Origin: an uncultured Clostridia bacterium
GTDB lineage: Bacteria; Bacillota; Clostridia; TANB77; CAG-508
DNA: 60,745 bases
Reading direction: 5' to 3'
Assembly (NCBI GenBank): GCA_948735595.1
Contig: CAPXSA010000004.1
Coordinates: 1-60,745 of the forward strand
In this document: piece by piece, positions 16,170-24,884 of the stretch
How the letters are laid out: the number at the start of each line of letters is the position of its first letter
Numbering within the stretch: position 1 is the stretch's first letter
Notes under the pieces: generated by a model
The model's database searches: none
Told to the model about the DNA's origin: nothing
What the model saw: only the letters and a program-made list of their open reading frames with translations
Position numbers and translations under genes: made by a program

Positions 16170-17225
16170 ATGCCAAGAAAAACCAAAGATGAAGAAGTAA
16201 AAAAAGTAACAAAAAGAAGTAAGAAAGCAGACGTTATAGAAGTGGGAGAAAAATCTACTTCTATTAAAAATACCCAAAAAGCACCTAAACTTAGTACTTC
16301 TAATACAGAAAAAAAATCAAAAACTTCCACTGCTAAAGCTAGTTCTTCTAAATCAACATCAAAGAAGTCCACTCCTTCTAAAAAGACTACCACAAGTAAG
16401 GAAACTGCTACCAAAAGTTCTATTACCCCAAAAGCTAGTACTAAAAAAACAACTGAAAAGAAATCAACTACCAAAAGTACTGGTACTACAAAAAAATCTA
16501 CAACGAGAAAGAAAGAAGCTACTAATAAAACTATAGCAAAAAAAGCGGAGACTACTAAGAAGTCTACAACCAAAAAGAAAGCACCTGCAAAAAAGACCAC
16601 TACCAAAAGAACTTCCAATAGAAAATCAAAGCCAGTTTCAACAGCAGAATATTATGACTTACCAACAGCATATAACAGAACTATTGTAAAGATATTAGCA
16701 CAAACACCTTCTAGTTTATTTGTCTATTGGGAAATTTCTGAAGATGACAAAATAAAATTGCAAGAGCAATATGGAGAAGCATTTTTTCAAAATACTAGAC
16801 CTTATTTAATTATTACAAATGAAACTATGAATTATTCTTTTGAAACAGAAATTAACGATTATGCAAACAGTTGGTATATTCACATTCATGATAGTTCTTG
16901 CAAATATGGAGTTCAATTAATTAGAAAACCAATTCAGCATGATATATCTTCTTCTAATTCTATTATTAATATTATTTCTTCTAATGAAATTGCCACTCCT
17001 AATGATCATATTTTATTTGATAAACTTGGTAAAACAGTATTTTTTAGAGACGTAAAAAGCCATTGTGAAGTTGAAAAAGATATTTCTTCTCTATCCTTTA
17101 TTAGTAATATTGGAAGAGTTTATAATATTTATGATATATACAAAGAAATTTATAAAAATGAACTAAATGGAGACGAATTAGGAATGGGACTTTCCTCTTC
17201 CGGATTCAGTTCTACTTTCAAATAG
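16170..17225 (+). CDS. DUF4912 protein with lysine-rich tail
   Basis: Residues 1-150 are a disordered Lys/Ser/Thr repeat tract (KKST, TKKS, KKTT units) resembling histone-H1/AlgP-like tails. Residues 155-345 form a DUF4912 domain: LPTAYNRTIVKILAQTPSSL, then FVYWEIS, the hallmark of this family. The start is the ATG at 16170 with GGAGG upstream. It is followed 19 bp later by a GH57 branching enzyme, a pairing seen in other anaerobes, so a role in glycogen or surface glycan handling is likely. The basic tail could bind nucleic acid or acidic polymers. Confidence 0.8.
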   Translation: MPRKTKDEEVKKVTKRSKKADVIEVGEKSTSIKNTQKAPKLSTSNTEKKSKTSTAKASSSKSTSKKSTPSKKTTTSKETATKSSITPKASTKKTTEKKSTTKSTGTTKKSTTRKKEATNKTIAKKAETTKKSTTKKKAPAKKTTTKRTSNRKSKPVSTAEYYDLPTAYNRTIVKILAQTPSSLFVYWEISEDDKIKLQEQYGEAFFQNTRPYLIITNETMNYSFETEINDYANSWYIHIHDSSCKYGVQLIRKPIQHDISSSNSIINIISSNEIATPNDHILFDKLGKTVFFRDVKSHCEVEKDISSLSFISNIGRVYNIYDIYKEIYKNELNGDELGMGLSSSGFSSTFK

Positions 17226-17244
17226 ATAAAAAGGAGAAACTGTA

Positions 17245-18879
17245 ATGACATCCAAAAAAGGTTATGTAAGTTTTGTCTTGCATGCACATTTGCCTTTTAT
17301 TCATCATCCAGAAAGCGATGATTATTTAGAGGAAGAATGGTTATTTGAAGCTATTTCAGAAACCTACATTCCTCTACTTATAAACTTTCAAAAATTAGAG
17401 GAGGAAAAAATTGACTTTCGTATTACTATGTCAATGACACCCCCTCTTTTAAATATGCTCGACAATAAGCTATTACAAGAAAAATATATCAACTATCTTC
17501 ATACACATATTGAACTTGCCAAAAAAGAAACCATAAGAACAAAAGGAAATGCCAAAGAAAATGAACTTGCTCACTATTATTTAAACCGTTATTCTAATGA
17601 TTTACATCTATTTCAAGATATTTATCATTGTAATTTAATTCAAGGATTTAAACATTTTCAAGATATTGGTATTTTAGAAATTATTACCTGTGGTGCAACT
17701 CATGGATATTTTCCTATTCTTTATGTGAATGAAAAAACTGTAAAAGCACAAATCGCTATTGGTGTACAAACTTATGAAAAATACTTTGGCAGAAAACCTC
17801 GTGGCATTTGGCTTCCCGAATGTGGTTATGTTCCTGAAGCTGATAAATACTTAAAAGAATTTGGCATTGAATATATTATTACAGAAAGCCATGGAATTTT
17901 ATATGCTGATCCTACTCCCCTTTATGGTACTTTTGCTCCTATTGTTTCTCCTGAAGGTATTATCGCTTTTGGACGTGACATTGAATCTTCAAGACAAGTA
18001 TGGAGTTCTATTAATGGTTATCCTGGTGATGTTAACTATCGTGAATTTTACCGTGATATTGGTTATGATGCTCCTTATGATTACATCAAACCATATATTG
18101 CTTGTAATGGTGTTCGTGTAAATACTGGCATTAAATATTATCGTATTACAGGGAAAAACTGTCCTAAAGATTATTATAATGTGCAGTGGGCACAAGATAC
18201 AATTAACAAACAAACTGGACATTTTTTTGATAGTAGAGTAAATCAAATCAATGCTTTATCCTCCCTTACTACGAATCCTCCTATTATCCTTTGCCCTTAT
18301 GATGCAGAACTTTTTGGTCATTGGTGGTATGAAGGTCCAGATTGGCTTTATACTTTATTTAAAAAAGTATATTATGATGAAAGTAATTTCAGTTTAATTA
18401 CCCCTAGTGAATATATCGATAAATATCCTATGATGCAAATTTCTACTCCTTGTCGTTCTAGTTGGGGTGCTAATGGTTATAGTGAAGTGTGGCTAAATCA
18501 AACGAATGACTATGTACATAAGCACCTTCATGAAACTGGTGATAGGATGGTACAATTAGCACAAAAATTTAGTGATTTAAAAAATGAAAATTGTGAAACT
18601 CCAAAATTAAAAAAAGAAAAGGAAATTAAAATTCGTGCTTTAAATCAATGTGCAAGAGAATTATTGTTATTGCAAAGTAGTGACTGGTTATTTATTATTA
18701 CAAATGGAACTATGGTAGATTATGCTAAAAAGAGAATTAAAGACCATGTTGGTAGATTTACTAGGTTGTATCATGCATTAATGAATAATGAGTTCGATAA
18801 AGATTTTATTGCTTTCTTAGAAGATATTGAGGAAAAAGATTGTATTTTTCCTGAAATTGATTATATGATTTATGGCTAA
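17245..18879 (+). CDS. GH57 family 1,4-alpha-glucan branching enzyme
   Basis: This family cuts alpha-1,4-glucan and rejoins it as an alpha-1,6 branch. The N-terminal VLHAHLPFIHHPE, the nucleophile Glu192 in GIWLPECGY, and the acid/base Asp353 in CPYDAELFGHWWYEG are all present. These are followed by the C-terminal helical DUF1957 domain with SSWGANGYSEVWLN and QSSDWLF. The length of 544 is typical. It is expressed with the DUF4912 gene (19-bp gap, AAAAGGAG site). No other glycogen genes are in the window. Confidence 0.92.
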   Translation: MTSKKGYVSFVLHAHLPFIHHPESDDYLEEEWLFEAISETYIPLLINFQKLEEEKIDFRITMSMTPPLLNMLDNKLLQEKYINYLHTHIELAKKETIRTKGNAKENELAHYYLNRYSNDLHLFQDIYHCNLIQGFKHFQDIGILEIITCGATHGYFPILYVNEKTVKAQIAIGVQTYEKYFGRKPRGIWLPECGYVPEADKYLKEFGIEYIITESHGILYADPTPLYGTFAPIVSPEGIIAFGRDIESSRQVWSSINGYPGDVNYREFYRDIGYDAPYDYIKPYIACNGVRVNTGIKYYRITGKNCPKDYYNVQWAQDTINKQTGHFFDSRVNQINALSSLTTNPPIILCPYDAELFGHWWYEGPDWLYTLFKKVYYDESNFSLITPSEYIDKYPMMQISTPCRSSWGANGYSEVWLNQTNDYVHKHLHETGDRMVQLAQKFSDLKNENCETPKLKKEKEIKIRALNQCARELLLLQSSDWLFIITNGTMVDYAKKRIKDHVGRFTRLYHALMNNEFDKDFIAFLEDIEEKDCIFPEIDYMIYG

Positions 18880-18888
18880 ATAAACATA

Positions 18889-18920
18889 AAAAAATCTATG
18901 AAATATATTCATAGATTTTA
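18889..18920. terminator. Bidirectional terminator between GH57 and glycosyltransferase genes
   Basis: AAAAATCTATG and CATAGATTTT flank a short AT loop, with A-run and T-run sides. The convergent genes on both strands end here. The frameshifted glycosyltransferase stop (18918) falls in its right arm. Confidence 0.75.
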
Positions 18921-19893
18921 ATTTTTATTCAAATTTCTATTTGTTTCTTTTTCCTCGTTATATCTATCAATAAAATACAATGGTCTATGTTTTGTTTCAT
19001 TAAATGCTCGTCCTAAATATTCTCCGGATGACTCCTAAGAAAATTAGTTGTACCCCTCCTAGGAATAAAATTACTACCATAGTAGAAGCATACCCCGGAA
19101 CATCTACACCTGTTGCAATAGTTTTAATGATAATAAATAACATATAGACAAAACCAACTAAAGATACAAAAATCCCTAAAATGGTGGCCCATCTTAGTGG
19201 TGATGTCGTAAATGATGTAATACCATCAATAGATAGGTTTATCAAATTTCTATAATTCCACTTTGTTTGCCCCGCTGCTCTAGGATCTCTATCATATAAA
19301 ATTTCTTTTTTGTTATATCCTATCCAACTAAATAAACCTTTGGTATAACGTTGTGATTCTCGAATTGATTTTAATGCTTCTACACAACGTCTATCTAATA
19401 AACGGAAGTCTCCTGTATCTTTTTGAATTTCAATTTTGGTAAATGCTTGAAGTACTTTATAATACATCTTAGAAGTAAACTTTTTAAGCCACGTTTCTCC
19501 ATCTCTTGTTTTTCTTTTCGCATAAACATCATCATAGCCTTCTTCCCAATATTTTAACATATCAGGAATTAACTCTGGTGGGTCTTGCAAATCAGCATCA
19601 ATAATGACTACACAGTCTCCCTTGCAATAGTCTAATCCTGCTATCATAGCAGTTTCTTTTCCATAATTTCTAGATAGATTTAGATAGCAAACTCTTTTGT
19701 CCTTTTGTCTCAATTCTTGCATAATTTCAAATGTTTTATCTTTGCTTCCATCGTTTATTAATAATATTTCAAAATCATATTTTTCATTTTCATCCATTAG
19801 CTTTTGTAATCTATCATATAACATGTTTAAAACTTCTTCTTCATTGTATGCAGGTACTAATATTGTAACTAACTTTTTCTCATTTTCGTCCAT
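18918..19893 (-). CDS. GtrB/DPM1-like family 2 glycosyltransferase with +1 frameshift at CGG
   Basis: A polyprenyl-phosphate glycosyltransferase of the GtrB/YkcC type. The GT-A domain has VPAYNEEEVLN (residue 14 on), DGSKDKT, and the metal-binding DADLQDPPEL. It ends in two transmembrane helices. The 0 frame reads LGVI, then CGG (19024-19026), then nonsense to an early stop. Skipping the C of CGG gives GEYLGRAFNETKHRPLYFID, the standard family C-terminus, ending at TAA 18918-18920. The Gly recovered is conserved in GxIGEYLGR of relatives. This is the clearest of four such sites in the window. Confidence 0.85.
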
Positions 19894-19960
19894 ATTTCCT
19901 CCTAAATACTAGTTTTTATGTTATAGTTATATCATACTTTTTTAGTTTTGTAAATGGAGG

Positions 19961-20815
19961 CTATTCAATCTTCGCGTGATTTAAAATACGATAAGTTCTA
20001 CAAATATTACATTCTTTGCATATGGATACTCTTCCTTCAAAAATTTGCTTTACTGTATCTATAAATTCATCCTCTATTCCTATCACATGTATTTCTATTT
20101 TCGCCGGTAATAGGCTTAATAATGTATTTAATGCAAAATCATTAGATGAAAAAGAAATATCAGATAAATATTTTGCGTTATATATATTTTCCGAAACAGA
20201 CACAATGTTTTTCTGTCTATCTAAAAGTATAGATTCTCCATTGATATAAATTAAATGTAGAATTTCACATTCTGGTGGTTTTGAATCTATATAGATTTTG
20301 AGTAAACTGATAAACTCGTTATATTCCTTTTCTATAATGAATTGGTTAACTGCTGTATCTATGCTATTATCTAAGTAACTCATATATTGTTTCAAGCGAA
20401 AATTAACAAATCCTTCTAATATCATAGACTTGTATTCTTGTATATATGAAAGAAGTGCTTTTTTAATTATTTCTTTTCTAGATTTTGTGGACATTTCTTC
20501 TTCACATTCTATCATATCTATACAATTATCACATATTTGTAGTCTTTCATATTCATCAAAATAGAAATAATTATAGTTTAATATTTGATAAATTAATCTT
20601 TCTTCATAAAATTCTAAAATGACTTCTGTTAATAATTCACTTAAAAAATAGGAGAAACTTGCTTCATCTTTCCCTTGATAATGAATGATCACATTTTGAT
20701 AAATTTTGAATTCATTTTTAGAGTAAGTTAAATCTTCAAAATCTATCTCTTTTGTTCTACTTAGTAGATAATCTAAAATATCTTCGTTATTTGTTTTGAT
20801 ACAAAAAGATTTCAT
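19961..20815 (-). CDS. ytxC: YtxC-like sporulation protein
   Basis: A 284-residue soluble protein matching the putative sporulation protein YtxC. The core reads EGFVNFRLKQYMSYLDNSID, then AVNQFIIEKEYNEFISLLKI and CEILHLIYINGESILLDRQ. The C-terminus carries Cys-rich CKECNICRTYRIL. Conserved in spore-forming clostridia, its function is not defined. It stands alone, 68 bp from the glycosyltransferase. Confidence 0.75.
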   Translation of the reverse strand: MKSFCIKTNNEDILDYLLSRTKEIDFEDLTYSKNEFKIYQNVIIHYQGKDEASFSYFLSELLTEVILEFYEERLIYQILNYNYFYFDEYERLQICDNCIDMIECEEEMSTKSRKEIIKKALLSYIQEYKSMILEGFVNFRLKQYMSYLDNSIDTAVNQFIIEKEYNEFISLLKIYIDSKPPECEILHLIYINGESILLDRQKNIVSVSENIYNAKYLSDISFSSNDFALNTLLSLLPAKIEIHVIGIEDEFIDTVKQIFEGRVSICKECNICRTYRILNHAKIE

Positions 20816-20893
20816 TACTATTGCGTCATTTCTCCTTTCTAATATGTCTTACATATTTTATTCTGGCTTACTTCAAACGGTAACATGTTCTAT

Positions 20894-21235
20894 TCATAAA
20901 TAATTAATACTATCTAGCCCACCTTTTAAATTATATACATTTTCATATCCCATTGTTTCTAATATCTCTTGTGCTTCTTTACTTCTACTTCCTGAAGAAC
21001 AGCAAGTAATAATAATTTGCTCTTTGTCAGGAAGTACTTGATTTGCACATTTTTCTATATCATACAAGCAAAGAGGAAGACTGCCGGAAAGATGCCCTTC
21101 TTCATATTCTTGTTTGCTTCTTACATCTAACAAAATTGCATTCGGATTTTGCATTAACATTTGCTTTGCCTTACAATAATCTACTTCTTTATTGCCCATA
21201 CTTCTATAAAAAATTCTCTTTATCCTTTCTAACAT
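20894..21235 (-). CDS. Rhodanese-like sulfurtransferase domain protein
   Basis: A single rhodanese domain of about 113 residues: NAILLDVRSKQEYEEGHLSG near the N-terminus and the active-site loop ITCCSSGSRSKEAQ, with Cys as the sulfur carrier. I start it at the ATG 21233-21235 (MLERIKRIFY) because of the AGGAAAG upstream. A TTG-initiated form ten residues longer lacks a ribosome site. Such single-domain proteins carry persulfide in thiol or sulfur metabolism, and the partner here is unknown. Confidence 0.85.
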   Translation of the reverse strand: MLERIKRIFYRSMGNKEVDYCKAKQMLMQNPNAILLDVRSKQEYEEGHLSGSLPLCLYDIEKCANQVLPDKEQIIITCCSSGSRSKEAQEILETMGYENVYNLKGGLDSINYL

Positions 21236-21361
21236 TTCTTCACTTTCCTTTTTTATTATTTTCAAGAATTGCTTTTTTATTCTCTTTTTTTATAAAAGCA
21301 AACAAAAAAACAATACCCATATAATATCATATGAGTATTGTCGATTTTTTGTTTATTTGGT

Positions 21362-22012
21362 TTACTTATTTTCTTCTTGATAGACTACTAATTTCTTTTC
21401 TTGCTTTGCAGTTACTACTGTAATGACAATTACATAGATTGCTAGGCCAATCGGTGTTACTAAACGATTAATTGGAACTCTGCAAATTGCCAAAATACTT
21501 AAGTATAGGAGTTCACTTGCAAGCACTGTTAGCACATAGAAAGCTAAAGTCTTCCAAACTCCAATTTTTCTAAAGCGAATCATCACATATGCTAAAATAA
21601 CGATCATGCTAATTGCTAATGGCACTAAGTATGGCTTTAACACACTAGATAATCTAATATGTGGTTGATATACCTTTGCAATATTTTCTTTCTTTAACTC
21701 TAAGCCTAACTTTTCATTTAATTTGTTTGTCAATTGTTCTATTTTGCTATCTAATTCTTCTACCTCTTGTGGAAGAGTAATCGTAAACATATCGCCATAG
21801 TATTCTACTTGTTGTAATTGCATTCTTTCATTTCCAAATACTTCTTTTGCAACCTGCTCTATTTCTTCTCTTGTATACTCTTTGCCTAAATATATATCAA
21901 GTCTTAGATTTTTACTATACGTAATATCTGTTTTTAGTCCCATAGTAGCTATTACAATTGCTCCTGCAATAATCACACATATTAAAATGGCATAAAATAC
22001 TTTCTTGTTCAT
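21362..22012 (-). CDS. SecF-like membrane protein, short
   Basis: A 216-residue membrane protein directly after the SecD-like gene. One N-terminal helix, an extracytoplasmic region (about residues 30-125) and then three to four helices containing AYVMIRFRKIGVWKTLAFYV. Normal SecF is about 300 residues with six helices and an RxxREE-like loop. This one lacks the last helices, so it is a divergent or reduced SecF-like partner. It starts 23 bp after the secD stop. Confidence 0.6.
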   Translation of the reverse strand: MNKKVFYAILICVIIAGAIVIATMGLKTDITYSKNLRLDIYLGKEYTREEIEQVAKEVFGNERMQLQQVEYYGDMFTITLPQEVEELDSKIEQLTNKLNEKLGLELKKENIAKVYQPHIRLSSVLKPYLVPLAISMIVILAYVMIRFRKIGVWKTLAFYVLTVLASELLYLSILAICRVPINRLVTPIGLAIYVIVITVVTAKQEKKLVVYQEENK

Positions 22013-22035
22013 TCTTTTCCCTCTTTTCTGATTTA

Positions 22036-23391
22036 TTAATTCGCTCTTTTGGTATCTACAACTAAAGTTCTTGTTATAATTAAGTTATATATTACAATTA
22101 ATAGTAAGCCCCAGAAAGCAACCATTCCAAAACTGTAAATTGGAAGCCAACCTGCAAAGCATAACACAACTGCTGTAACTGCGACTGGAATGAAAATAAA
22201 TAAAGTTTTGATTAATGCTTCTTTAAAAGTTGTAGAAGCTTCACTTACTGTTTTGCTGTCTTGATGTTTAATTAAGTTTAATAAATAAATCGTAAAAATG
22301 TAATCTAATACAGCTGTAATGACAATTGCAATCATACCTTCCATTGTTAGCATAACATTAGTATAACGTATCACTAATAGTAATACAGCAATATATCCAA
22401 TTAATGCAATAGCACTTAAAACGCCATTCTTTTTGTATTTAATGATTAAGAAGACAAGGCCAATGACTAATATTACTCCAATGACTGCTACTGGAATATA
22501 GAACATTTCTCTTGTGATGTCTGACATAACATACCTATTCTCTGAAACAGTATAAGTAAGTGGTAATTCTCCACTGTTTAATAATACCGTAATATTGGAT
22601 GCTTCTCTTACATATCCATCTAATGTACTACTATTTGTAGTAGCGGTACCAATAGACATTTGAATTAGCCCATTAGAAACTTCATTATCAAATGCTGTTT
22701 CTAATAAAGTAGAATCATCTATCTTCATAGTAATTTTCTTAGAGTTATCTTTTCCACTTTCATCTGTTGATGTTACATAATTTTTCGTAATATCTTGGAA
22801 AATTTGTGCTCCTTCTTTATTTAATTGAATGGTCAAAAATACAGTGGTGCCAGTTGCACTTGAGTTATATCTAACTTCTGCTTTTTTTATATGACTATTA
22901 TTTAATAAAACTTCTTTATCTGAATTTTGTACTGTGAATTTTCCTTTAATTGCCATATATTGTGCTATTAAATCTGTATTAGTATTTTCTGGAATTTGTA
23001 CATATAGTTCTCCTGTTTTTTCATTTTGTCTAATAGTATAATCTGATGTATGCATCATATCTAATCTTTTTTGAACAATTTTCTTTACTGCATCATAGTT
23101 TTCTTCTGTTAAAGTATCTTCAGGATTAACAGGTTCTTCCTTTTTCGTAGTTCCTTCTCCTTCTTTTTCAACTACTTTCCCATCCTTATCATAAATAACA
23201 GTATTCTTTGTTTTATCTACTCCTAATGTAATTAATCTACTGCCTTCTAAATCCATTCCTAATTGATAATCAGGAATGATATTCTCTACAAATTTCATTT
23301 TTTGAAGATATATTCCACCAAATGAAATCAGTGAAATTAATATTATCACTAAAATGACTAATGTTACTTTTAATTTTTCCTCTATTTTCAC
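22036..23391 (-). CDS. secD: SecD-like protein translocase subunit
   Basis: SecD with SecF uses the proton gradient to help pull secreted proteins out. Present are an N-terminal helix, the family GxDLxG element as GMDLEGSRLITLGV, a P1 periplasmic domain with KIVQKRLDMM and NSGELPLTYTV, then five or six helices (VAVIGVILVIGLVFLIIKY onward). The DLQGG motif is altered and the usual second-half motifs are weak, so it is divergent. Its place downstream of tgt and TIGR04086 is the conserved clostridial context. A yajC gene, usually nearby, is not visible. Confidence 0.75.
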   Translation of the reverse strand: MKIEEKLKVTLVILVIILISLISFGGIYLQKMKFVENIIPDYQLGMDLEGSRLITLGVDKTKNTVIYDKDGKVVEKEGEGTTKKEEPVNPEDTLTEENYDAVKKIVQKRLDMMHTSDYTIRQNEKTGELYVQIPENTNTDLIAQYMAIKGKFTVQNSDKEVLLNNSHIKKAEVRYNSSATGTTVFLTIQLNKEGAQIFQDITKNYVTSTDESGKDNSKKITMKIDDSTLLETAFDNEVSNGLIQMSIGTATTNSSTLDGYVREASNITVLLNSGELPLTYTVSENRYVMSDITREMFYIPVAVIGVILVIGLVFLIIKYKKNGVLSAIALIGYIAVLLLVIRYTNVMLTMEGMIAIVITAVLDYIFTIYLLNLIKHQDSKTVSEASTTFKEALIKTLFIFIPVAVTAVVLCFAGWLPIYSFGMVAFWGLLLIVIYNLIITRTLVVDTKRAN

Positions 23392-23410
23392 TTTTCTTTC
23401 CTCCCATTAT

Positions 23411-24070
23411 TTATAATAATTTTGTATCATTAATGACTAGTTCAAACCATATTCCTAAATACTTTGCTGCATATTTACTCATCATGGTTCTATCCATAAA
23501 TATCTCAAAATAATCTAATACTGGTGATATTTCAGTATCAATTTTTAAATCTAAAATAACCTTCTTTTCCTCTTTATTCATAACAAAGTTTGCATTTGTT
23601 ACTGCATAATTTACCTTGTCGTGTTTATCAAAGGTAGAAATATTTTGGTTAACCACTCTGTCACGATGTACATCTGATTTATCTGCTAAAATAAGAGCCG
23701 CTGAAATATCGCTTACTGCTGTTCCTGTTTGTTCATCATGGTTTCCTATTGCCATCATAATTTCTGTTCTATGATGTGCTTCCATTCCCATGTCTTTTAA
23801 AATTTGATAGGCAAGTATTGCACCTGAATGCGCATGGTCTGTGCGGTTAACACAATTCCCAATGTCGTGCATATATCCTGCAATTTTGGCAAGTTCAATT
23901 CTTTCTTCTGGATAATCTAAAGTTTTTAAAACCTCTCCTGCACGTTGTGAAACAATGCTAATATGTCTTATAGAGTGTTCTGTATATCCTAGTGCATTTA
24001 ATTGTTTTTGTGAACTTAAAATCAATTCTTTTACTTCTTCATTTTGCTTTACATCTTCTAATGTTATCAA
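23411..24070 (-). CDS. HD-domain phosphohydrolase
   Basis: A 219-residue protein with HD metal ligands: His in HSIRHISIV, HD in GYMHDIGNCVNRTDHAHSGA, and NHDEQTG, with a final Asp in LILADKSDVHRDRV. Proteins of this type hydrolyse nucleotide phosphates or phosphodiesters. The gene precedes secD by 19 bp in the tgt-TIGR04086-HD-secDF cluster, as in other clostridia. Substrate unknown. Confidence 0.8.
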   Translation of the reverse strand: MITLEDVKQNEEVKELILSSQKQLNALGYTEHSIRHISIVSQRAGEVLKTLDYPEERIELAKIAGYMHDIGNCVNRTDHAHSGAILAYQILKDMGMEAHHRTEIMMAIGNHDEQTGTAVSDISAALILADKSDVHRDRVVNQNISTFDKHDKVNYAVTNANFVMNKEEKKVILDLKIDTEISPVLDYFEIFMDRTMMSKYAAKYLGIWFELVINDTKLL

Positions 24071-24123
24071 GTTTCTTCCTCCTATGTTTTTTTCTAATGT
24101 ATATATTACCCCAAAACATAAAA

Positions 24124-24170
24124 AATAGCAACTATTTTCCAGAATTTCTTGGTAAAATAATTGCTATTAT
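24124..24170 (-). terminator. Long hairpin terminator
   Basis: On the minus strand AATAGCAATTATTTT pairs with AAAATAGTTGCTATT, followed by a T-run (TTTTTTATG). It ends the transcript that comes from the TIGR04086 gene, so the HD-secD-secF genes need their own promoter. Confidence 0.75.
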
Positions 24171-24173
24171 TCT

Positions 24174-24376
24174 TTATGGCTTCCTTTTAAAAGTTTTACT
24201 TTTTTCTTCTAAATATTTAAAGTCACAACATCTTTTTGAAATAATAGAATTAGGATGGTTCATTTTTTCATTATACAGTTTTATTGCATTCTTTTTAATT
24301 TTATCTGCTTTTTCATTTATTAACTTTAATTCTACATTGCTATCAGATTTTTGTAAATAACTTACATACTCTTTAC
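24174..24376 (-). pseudogene. Possible gene remnant without start codon
   Basis: A minus-strand frame without stops encodes a plausible basic, helical peptide (YLQKSDSNVELKLINEKADK, then KRCCDFKYLEEK) and ends with TAA just before the terminator hairpin. There is no usable start codon until deep inside and no ribosome site, so it may be a decayed gene or chance. It fills most of the 320-bp gap between the HD and TIGR04086 genes. Confidence 0.25.
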
Positions 24377-24390
24377 TAGAATGGTAAAAC

Positions 24391-24816
24391 CTACTTCTTT
24401 GCCTGCAAATTCACTCCTATAATCCCCCCTATAATTCCTGTTATTACTCCTACTCCTAACATAATGAAAGAATTTGCCGATAGTGAAAAGCCTACCATTG
24501 AAATACTAGAAGCTACATATAGGGTAAGAACATAAACTAAACCAACAACTGCCCCATAAATTAGTCCATTCTTTTTCATCTTCCTACTACTAATTGTTCC
24601 ACCCATTAGAATACTAATTCCTGTAATTGTTAACACTACTGGCATCATTGTATTTTCTGAAATAGCAGTGTTAGCTAATAGCAAAGCGTAAATTGTTAAT
24701 AAAATAACAGAAAATATCATGGCAAATAAGCAACCTTTTAAAACAGCCATTACTTTCTTTTTCATTTCACTTTCTTCTGACGTAATATTCGCTTTTAAAA
24801 TACTTTCTTTTTCCAT
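24391..24816 (-). CDS. TIGR04086 family membrane protein
   Basis: A protein of about 141 residues with four predicted helices and the glycine-rich end GVGVITGIIGGIIGVNLQ, which fits TIGR04086, a family found in Clostridia near tgt, yajC and secDF. Function unknown, probably at the membrane with the Sec machinery. The ATG at 24816 (MEKESI) has AGGAG at good spacing. The six-cysteine peptide gene scfA, often next, is absent. Confidence 0.75.
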   Translation of the reverse strand: MEKESILKANITSEESEMKKKVMAVLKGCLFAMIFSVILLTIYALLLANTAISENTMMPVVLTITGISILMGGTISSRKMKKNGLIYGAVVGLVYVLTLYVASSISMVGFSLSANSFIMLGVGVITGIIGGIIGVNLQAKK

Positions 24817-24884
24817 ACAAAACTCCTCTTTCATAAGCCTTTTATTTTATTGTATGCTTATAAAAAGGAGTTTAGAAGTATATT

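Noticed and set aside
16130..16618. Minus-strand hydrophobic reading frame opposite the lysine-rich tract
   Set aside because: It is the complement of the Lys/Thr repeats and has no ribosome site or family.
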